Shown here: positions 60,506 to 64,000 of the stretch, piece after piece | Position numbering within the stretch: the first letter of the stretch is position 1 | How the letters are laid out: each line of letters opens with the position of its first letter | NCBI RefSeq assembly: GCF_947501385.1 | Contig: NZ_CANMVP010000005.1 | Coordinates: 118,641-182,640 of the forward strand | Direction: 5' to 3' | DNA length: 64,000 bases | Origin: an uncultured Polaribacter sp. | GTDB taxonomy: Bacteria; Bacteroidota; Bacteroidia; Flavobacteriales; Flavobacteriaceae | Translations under genes and position numbers: made by a program | The notes under the pieces: model-generated | What the model saw: only the letters and a program-made list of their open reading frames with translations | What the model was told of the DNA's origin: nothing | Databases searched by the model: none

Positions 60506-63115
60506 CTACTTCTTCATTAACATTCGCTTAATCTCATTCAATTTCATCAACGCTTCTATTGGCGTTAGCGTATCAATATTCGTAGCCAAAATTTCTTCAC
60601 GAATATTTTCTAATAAGGGGTCATCTAACTGAAAAAAGCTCAATTGCATTTCTTCGTGTTGCGTTTGTTTTAAAACCTCTTTTACTTCGGCATTTTTGTT
60701 GTTTTTTTCTAGTTGAGCTAGTATTTTATTTGCTCTATGAATCACCATATTTGGCATTCCAGCAAGTTTGGCAACATGAATCCCAAAACTATGATTAGAG
60801 CCACCAGATACGAGCTTACGTAGAAAAATAATGCTGTCTTTCAATTCTTTTACAGAGACATTAAAGTTTTTAATGCGCTCAAAAGTAGCCGTCATTTCAT
60901 TTAGTTCATGGTAATGGGTTGCGAACAATGTTTTTGCTTTTGATGGATGCTCGTGTAGAAACTCCGAAATTGCCCAAGCAATTGAAATTCCGTCGTAAGT
61001 TGAGGTTCCACGACCGATTTCATCTAATAAAATTAAACTTCTGTCAGAAACATTATTTAGAATAGAAGCCGTTTCATTCATTTCTACCATAAATGTAGAT
61101 TCGCCCATAGAAATATTATCACTGGCGCCAACTCTGGTGAAAATCTTATCTACAATTCCTATTTTTGCATTTTGAGCAGGGACATAACTTCCCATTTGTG
61201 CTAATAAAACAATCAATGCTGTTTGTCTTAAAATGGCAGATTTACCAGACATATTGGGTCCCGTAATCATAATTATTTGTTGCTGATTTCTATTCAACAC
61301 CACATCATTTGCAATATAATTTTGATCGATTGGCAATTGTTTTTCAATCACAGGATGTCTTCCGTTTTTAATATCTAAATCTGTGCTTTCATCCATTTGC
61401 GGACGCACATAATTGTTATCAATCGCTAGAACTGAAAAAGAGAGCAAACAATCAATTTTTGCAATAATTTGGGCATTTTCTTGTACTTTTTGTACAAATT
61501 GAATGATATATTGTAGTAATTTAGAAAAAATTTCTTGTTCTAAAACCTGAATTTTCTCTTCCGCTCCTAAAATTTTCGTTTCGTATTCCTTTAGTTCTTC
61601 CGTAATATAACGCTCTGCATTTACTAAGGTTTGTTTGCGCGTCCACTCTTCAGGAACTTTGTCTTTATGTGAGTTTCTAACTTCTATATAATATCCAAAA
61701 ACATTGTTAAAAGAAATTTTTAAACTGCTAATTCCTGTGCGTTCTGTTTCACGCTGTAACATATCGTCTAAATACTGTTTACTAGTGTTAGAAATGGCAC
61801 GTAAATCGTCTAATTCTTGATGAACACTATTTGCAATTGCATTTCCTTTATTAATGTTTACAGGGGCATCATCAAACAAAGTTTCAGAAATTTTTGCAAT
61901 CAAATCCTCACAGGTATGCAATTGATTCCCAAGCTCTTTTACCGTTTTGTTTGTACTTTTTTCTGCGGATGCTTTTATCGGTAAAATTGCTTTTAAAGAA
62001 TTTTTTAATAAGACAATTTCTCTTGGTGATGCTTTACCAGTGGCCACTTTAGAAATCAATCGTTCTAAATCAGAAATTTGTTTTAATTGATAGGTTACCG
62101 TTTGTGAAAAAGCTTCAGAATCTATAAAAAACTTGACCAATTCGTGCCGATTTTTTATTTCATCAATATTTTTTAAAGGAAGTGCCAACCAGCGTTTTAA
62201 TAAACGTCCGCCCATTGGCGAAATGGTTTTGTCAATGACATCTAAAAGTGTGACTGCATTTATAGAATTCGGATTGTACAACTCTAAATTTCTGATGGTA
62301 AATCGATCCATCCAAACATAATTGTCTTCTGCAATTCTGCCAATAGATTGAATATGTTTTAGCTGATTGTGTCGTGTTTCAGACAAATAATACAACACTG
62401 CACCCGCTGCAATAATTCCGTTTTTTACATCCTGAATTCCGAAACCTTTTAAGCTTTTTACTTCAAAATGATTTTGTAAAGTTTCATTGGCATATTCCTT
62501 CTGAAAAACCCAATCGTCTAAATAAAACGTATAATACCTGTTTTCAAACAGTTCTAAAAATGGTTGTTTGTGTTGTTTTTGGACTAAAACTTCACTCGGA
62601 GAAAAATTTTGTAATAATTTATCGATGTATTCTGCATTGCCTTGCGCAACCAAATATTCACCTGTAGAAACATCTAAAAAAGAGATTCCGAGTTGTTTTT
62701 TGTCAAAATGAACCGCAGCTAAGAAATTGTTTGTTTTGCTTTGTAAAACTTCGTCATTTAATGAAACTCCAGGAGTCACCAATTCTGTAACACCACGTTT
62801 TACAATGGTTTTGGTCATTTTAGGATCTTCTAATTGATCGCAAATGGCCACACGCATTCCTGCTTTTACCAGTTTTGGTAAATACGTATTTAAAGAATGA
62901 TGCGGGAAACCAGCCAACGCAGTTTCAGTTTCACTTCCTGCGCCACGTTTTGTCAATACAATTCCTAAAACTCCTGCTGCTTTCTTTGCGTCTTCACCAA
63001 AAGTTTCATAGAAATCTCCCACTCTAAACAATAGCATTGCATCAGGATATTTCACCTTAATCGCGTTGTATTGTTTCATTAAAGGAGTTACCTTTTTTAC
63101 TTTGGATTGTGCCAA
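60506..63115 (-). CDS. mutS: DNA mismatch repair protein MutS
   Basis: Recognises mismatches and recruits MutL. 869 residues, normal length. The N-terminal mismatch-binding domain has [16 protein letters not shown] (the Phe-x-Glu motif that inserts at the mismatch), connector and lever domains follow, and the ATPase domain has [19 protein letters not shown] (Walker A), [16 protein letters not shown] (Walker B) and the C-terminal ATHYHEL H-loop. It is divergent from the SpoU gene; a TAGTTTTG word at 63131-63138 is a possible promoter for that neighbour. Confidence 0.97.
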   Translation of the reverse strand: MAQSKVKKVTPLMKQYNAIKVKYPDAMLLFRVGDFYETFGEDAKKAAGVLGIVLTKRGAGSETETALAGFPHHSLNTYLPKLVKAGMRVAICDQLEDPKMTKTIVKRGVTELVTPGVSLNDEVLQSKTNNFLAAVHFDKKQLGISFLDVSTGEYLVAQGNAEYIDKLLQNFSPSEVLVQKQHKQPFLELFENRYYTFYLDDWVFQKEYANETLQNHFEVKSLKGFGIQDVKNGIIAAGAVLYYLSETRHNQLKHIQSIGRIAEDNYVWMDRFTIRNLELYNPNSINAVTLLDVIDKTISPMGGRLLKRWLALPLKNIDEIKNRHELVKFFIDSEAFSQTVTYQLKQISDLERLISKVATGKASPREIVLLKNSLKAILPIKASAEKSTNKTVKELGNQLHTCEDLIAKISETLFDDAPVNINKGNAIANSVHQELDDLRAISNTSKQYLDDMLQRETERTGISSLKISFNNVFGYYIEVRNSHKDKVPEEWTRKQTLVNAERYITEELKEYETKILGAEEKIQVLEQEIFSKLLQYIIQFVQKVQENAQIIAKIDCLLSFSVLAIDNNYVRPQMDESTDLDIKNGRHPVIEKQLPIDQNYIANDVVLNRNQQQIIMITGPNMSGKSAILRQTALIVLLAQMGSYVPAQNAKIGIVDKIFTRVGASDNISMGESTFMVEMNETASILNNVSDRSLILLDEIGRGTSTYDGISIAWAISEFLHEHPSKAKTLFATHYHELNEMTATFERIKNFNVSVKELKDSIIFLRKLVSGGSNHSFGIHVAKLAGMPNMVIHRANKILAQLEKNNKNAEVKEVLKQTQHEEMQLSFFQLDDPLLENIREEILATNIDTLTPIEALMKLNEIKRMLMKK

Positions 63116-63202
63116 GGTTTAAAAATTTGTAGTTAGTTTTGCGAATATAAAAATTAGTAGGCAGTATTCAGTAGCAGTTTACGGTGAACTTATTCACAAA
63201 GT

Positions 63203-63730
63203 ATGAGGAAATTAAAGAATAACGAGTTAGGTAGAATTACAGTTGATGAGTTTAAAACCGTAAAAAAAACACCTTTAATAGTCGTTTTAGACAACATTAG
63301 AAGTTTAAATAATATTGGTTCTGTGTTTAGAACTTCAGATGCTTTTTTGATTGAAAAAATCTATCTCTGCGGAATTTGCGCAACGCCGCCAAACAAAGAG
63401 ATTCATAAAACAGCTTTGGGTGCAACAGCATCTGTGGCTTGGGAGTATGTGGAAGATACTTTAGAATTGGTTGAAAAGTTGAAAAATGAAGGTGTAAAAG
63501 TACTTTCTATTGAACAAGCAGAAAATAGTACAAAACTGAACGATTTTCATCCAATTCCACATCAAAAATATGCAATTGTAATGGGAAATGAAGTAAAAGG
63601 TGTGCAACAAGAAGTTGTAAATGCTTCTGATTTTTGTATTGAGATTCCGCAATTAGGTACCAAACATTCTTTAAATATTTCTGTAACTACAGGTGTTGTT
63701 ATTTGGGATTTGTTTACTAAAATGCAATAA
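63203..63730 (+). CDS. SpoU/TrmH-family RNA 2'-O-methyltransferase
   Basis: 175 residues, SPOUT fold without an N-terminal RNA-binding extension. Motif 1: VLDNIRSLNNIGSVFRTSDAF; motif 2: YAIVMGNEVKGVQQEVV; motif 3: EIPQLGTKHSLNISVTTGVVIWDL. All three match the trefoil-knot SAM site with Arg, Asn and Glu catalytic residues. It methylates a tRNA or rRNA ribose; the substrate (TrmL-like or TrmH-like) is unclear. Confidence 0.88.
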   Translation: MRKLKNNELGRITVDEFKTVKKTPLIVVLDNIRSLNNIGSVFRTSDAFLIEKIYLCGICATPPNKEIHKTALGATASVAWEYVEDTLELVEKLKNEGVKVLSIEQAENSTKLNDFHPIPHQKYAIVMGNEVKGVQQEVVNASDFCIEIPQLGTKHSLNISVTTGVVIWDLFTKMQ

Positions 63731-63792
63731 AAAAGTTGTTTTTCAAATCGAAAAAACTATTTTTAGAGCCTTAAACATAAAACCCCAATACA

Positions 63793-63918
63793 ATGAAATT
63801 ACAAGAAGAACATTTAGAAGAAATTACAATGAATTTAAACCCTACTGGAGATGTAGAAACTGGAGAAGATGGAACCGAAGGTGGTGATGGAGAAGATGAT
63901 CCAAATAAAAATAAATAA
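63793..63918 (+). CDS. Tiny acidic peptide, possible precursor-type ORF
   Basis: 41 residues: MKLQEEHLEEITMNLNPTGD, then VETGEDGTEGGDGEDDPNKN ending K. The N-terminal helix-like part (LEEITMNL) and a Gly/Asp/Glu-rich tail give a leader-plus-core appearance. No similarity to a named family was recognised, and no modifying enzyme is visible before the window ends. It may be a short secreted or modified peptide, or a non-functional small ORF. Confidence 0.35.
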   Translation: MKLQEEHLEEITMNLNPTGDVETGEDGTEGGDGEDDPNKNK

Positions 63919-63973
63919 TATTGTTGAGTTAGTCATTTAATTTCCGTATATTTAAGTCAATAAAACTAGGATA

Positions 63974-64000
63974 ATGGAACAATTTGAAGGACAAGATATA
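63974..64000 (+). CDS. Start of a further ORF, cut by the window edge
   Basis: ATG at 63974 followed by nine open codons, MEQFEGQDI. Too little to identify. It lies 55 bp after the acidic peptide ORF. Confidence 0.3.

Noticed and set aside
1..64000. CRISPR array, prophage or integrative element
   Set aside because: No regularly spaced direct repeats, no cas, integrase, phage structural or conjugation genes seen; only the RAYT and short repeats.

Overview
The window looks like chromosomal DNA of a low-GC marine-type member of the Bacteroidota, most likely family Flavobacteriaceae (Polaribacter/Tenacibaculum-like). This rests on strong A+T bias, promoters of the TAnnTTTG type (for example 774-781, 18946-18953, 22012-22019, 30050-30057), gene neighbourhoods typical of that family (DUF4175 - ybeY - mnmG; pheS followed by a small conserved gene; rpiB near rnr) and several interspersed palindrome families. 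No rRNA, tRNA, CRISPR array or prophage was seen.

Layout. 1-2.98 kb: the end of a flavin monooxygenase-like gene, an ABC ATPase and a BaiN-type flavoprotein. 2.97-11.04 kb: one long minus-strand run forming a biosynthetic locus. In transcription order it has a DadA-like FAD oxidoreductase, a geranylgeranyl-reductase-like FAD enzyme, a methyltransferase, a type III polyketide synthase, a FabZ-like dehydratase, a ketosynthase, an acyl carrier protein, a phosphopantetheinyl transferase and a Gre-like protein. A REP-associated tyrosine transposase (RAYT) flanked by identical 33-nt palindromes sits inside the run, and a third palindrome lies one gene further on. 11-17.6 kb: two acetyltransferases, dinB, an ACT protein, an alpha/beta hydrolase, a decaying tandem set of LysE-like membrane proteins and gdhA. 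17.7-23.7 kb: pheS carrying a small in-frame palindrome, one intact toxin-antitoxin pair, an NhaC antiporter, and a second toxin-antitoxin pair whose toxin has an in-frame stop.

23.8-37 kb is mostly housekeeping: glpD, gpsA, dut, recA, a RluE-like pseudouridine synthase, rpiB, a lipid kinase, and a 640-bp very A+T-rich gap with DnaA-box-like words. 37-52.7 kb: rnr, a DUF2807 protein, tatA, a band-7 protein, gltX, a DUF4175 protein, ybeY and mnmG. Two parS-like sites bracket mnmG. 52.8-64 kb: small stress or metabolic genes, a hydroxyacid dehydrogenase, panB, an ECF sigma factor with a Cys-rich partner, an O-methyltransferase, a second Tat subunit, dacB, mutS, a SpoU-type RNA methyltransferase and a tiny acidic ORF.

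The most interesting content is the hybrid type II fatty-acid-like / type III PKS locus with its embedded RAYT-palindrome system. The likely idea is that the ketosynthase, dehydratase, carrier and its activating transferase supply an ACP-bound acyl starter, the type III PKS extends and cyclises it, and the methyltransferase and flavoenzymes tailor the product, probably a phenolic lipid or pyrone. The product is inferred, not shown. At least seven short-repeat families are scattered through intergenic DNA, and one has apparently entered the pheS coding sequence.
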